NCBI GenBank assembly: GCA_945956975.1
Contig: CAMFKC010000134.1
Span: 1 to 6,571 of the forward strand
From: an uncultured Methylocystaceae bacterium
Lineage (GTDB): Bacteria > Pseudomonadota > Alphaproteobacteria > Rhizobiales > Beijerinckiaceae
Length of the DNA stretch: 6,571 bases
Direction of reading: 5' to 3'
Under the pieces are notes generated by a model. It saw nothing but the letters and a program-made list of their open reading frames with translations. It was not told the origin of the DNA and did not search any database. Positions 5,591 through 6,571 of this stretch are shown piece by piece (the first letter of the stretch is position 1; every line of letters begins with the position of its first letter). A program made the position numbers and the translations under genes.

Positions 5591-6571
5591 TCAGCTTCCC
5601 GCCCACACGTCGAGCACGTAGCGGTTGTTCGCGCCCATTTCGTTGATCCAGGCCTCGCCCGCTTCTGGCGTGGCGCCCTTGCGCGCGCAATAGATCTCGA
5701 CCAGCGCGCGTTTGACGTCCGGCTCCATCTTGCCGCCGTCGCCGCAGATGTAGACGATCGCGCCGGCCTCGATCAGCTCCCAGATACGATCCTGCTGCGC
5801 GCGCACGAGATCCTGCACGTAGGTTTTTGGCTGGCCTTCCACGCGCGAGAAGGCCGTGTGCAATTCGACGATGCCGTCGGCCGCGTAGCCCTTCAATTCG
5901 TCTGCGTAGAGGAAGTCCTGGTCGGGACGGCGGCAGCCGAAGAACAGCATCGCAGGACCGAGCGAAGCGCCGGCCTTTTTCTGCGCGGCGCGCTCCTGCA
6001 GGAAGCCGCGGAAGGGCGCGAGACCCGTGCCGGGGCCGATCATGATGAGCGGAACCTTCGGATCGTCGGGCAGGCGGAAACCCGCCTTCGTTTCGCGCAC
6101 GGCGGCGAAGACGGTCTCGTCGGCGGCGCGCGCCGCAAGATAGTTCGAGCAAACGCCCTTGAACACGCCGCGCCCCGAGCGCGCCGGGCCATCCACTACG
6201 CCGACGGTGACAGTGCAGCGCTGCGGATCGGTCTTCGGCGAGGAGGAGATCGAGTAGTAGCGCGGCTGCAGGAGCGGCGTCATTTCCAGGTAGGCGGCGA
6301 GCGGCAATTCGCAGGCCGGATGCTCCTCGAGCAGATCGTAGATCGACTTGCGCTTGGCGAGCACGTCCGTGCGATAGGCTTCGTCCGCCTCGCCCGACAG
6401 CGCTTCCAGCTTCGGCCGCGTCATCGGGCAGCGCGTGTGTTCCGCCATGGTCTGGATCTGCTTGCGGGTCGCGACCTGCTGCAGTTCGACATAGTCCGAC
6501 AGGAGCTTGCCGACCGAGACCGGTTCGTCGAGCGGCAGCAGCGCGCGGCGGCCTTCGGCGTAGGCCTTGGC
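5591..6571 (-). CDS. CYP102-type cytochrome P450/NADPH reductase, C-terminal part (partial)
   Basis: The last 326 residues of a longer protein; the frame is open to the right edge (codons continue from 6571), so an ATG at 6448 is internal. It closely follows the C-terminus of Bacillus P450 BM3 (CYP102A1). Numbered from the window edge: a connecting region with SDYVELQQVATRKQ, the FAD site RYYSISSSP (104-112), the FAD phosphate loop GVCSNYL (139-145), the NADPH pyrophosphate loop GPGTGLAPFRGF (179-190), FGCRRP (211-216), ELHTAFSRV followed by QPKTYVQ (NADPH ribose side), CGDGGKM (276-282), and the C-terminal DVWAG whose Trp323 corresponds to the Trp that stacks on FAD in BM3. Such proteins carry electrons from NADPH through FAD and FMN to a fused haem domain that hydroxylates fatty acids near the omega end. 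The haem and FMN parts are outside the window; a stand-alone CPR-like reductase or sulfite reductase flavoprotein is possible but less like these motifs. Confidence 0.88.
   Translation of the reverse strand, partial: AKAYAEGRRALLPLDEPVSVGKLLSDYVELQQVATRKQIQTMAEHTRCPMTRPKLEALSGEADEAYRTDVLAKRKSIYDLLEEHPACELPLAAYLEMTPLLQPRYYSISSSPKTDPQRCTVTVGVVDGPARSGRGVFKGVCSNYLAARAADETVFAAVRETKAGFRLPDDPKVPLIMIGPGTGLAPFRGFLQERAAQKKAGASLGPAMLFFGCRRPDQDFLYADELKGYAADGIVELHTAFSRVEGQPKTYVQDLVRAQQDRIWELIEAGAIVYICGDGGKMEPDVKRALVEIYCARKGATPEAGEAWINEMGANNRYVLDVWAGS

Noticed and set aside
5541..6152. Minus-strand frame of 203 codons overlapping the P450 reductase
   Set aside because: It is Arg-rich and out of frame with the clearly recognised reductase, so it is a shadow.
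1..6571. CRISPR array, tRNA, rRNA, insertion sequence or prophage attachment site
   Set aside because: No regularly spaced direct repeats, transposase, integrase or recognisable RNA gene was seen on either strand.

Overview
The window looks like a chromosomal segment of a high-GC alphaproteobacterium, most likely of the order Hyphomicrobiales (Rhizobiales). The clues are the GC-rich codon use, a phasin of the alphaproteobacterial Phasin_2 type, short coupled operons, and a 5' palindromic repeat of the 'GCTCTGGATTGCTTCG ... CTCGCAATGACG' type that I remember from genomes of this order. The genus cannot be fixed from the sequence.

Layout, left to right. (1) 1-73: a palindromic intergenic repeat. 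(2) 98-1681 (+): a complete AMP-forming acyl-CoA synthetase, closed by a GAAA-tetraloop intrinsic terminator (1710-1740). (3) 1741-1869: a control region holding a perfect 7+7 inverted repeat and two copies of TTGC(T/A)TCGCAGC spaced 23 bp apart. (4) 1870-4815 (+): a tight four-gene operon made of an alpha/beta hydrolase, a short PhaE-like subunit, a class III polyhydroxyalkanoate (PHA) synthase PhaC, and a GNAT acetyltransferase with a histone-H1-like basic tail. The phaE/phaC and phaC/GNAT junctions are GTGA and ATGA stop-start overlaps, which implies translational coupling. (5) 4816-4977: a second control region with a TGC-N3-GCA palindrome. (6) 4978-5460 (+): a phasin, ended by a strong intrinsic terminator (5496-5522). 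(7) 5533-5580: a palindrome of palindromes between convergent genes. (8) 5591-6571 (-): the C-terminal reductase part of a CYP102-type (P450 BM3-like) self-sufficient cytochrome P450, running off the right edge.

How the genes fit together: PhaE and PhaC should polymerise (R)-3-hydroxyacyl-CoA into PHA, and the phasin should coat the granules. The hydrolase is a candidate esterase or mobilisation enzyme. The acetyltransferase, whose basic tail resembles nucleoid or granule-binding tails, is the unexplained member. The TGC-N3-GCA motif shared by the two control regions suggests joint control by a PhaR-type repressor, which would be encoded elsewhere. The flanking acyl-CoA synthetase and fatty-acid-hydroxylase-type P450 reductase belong to fatty-acid metabolism, but they are in separate transcription units and their link to PHA is only by position.
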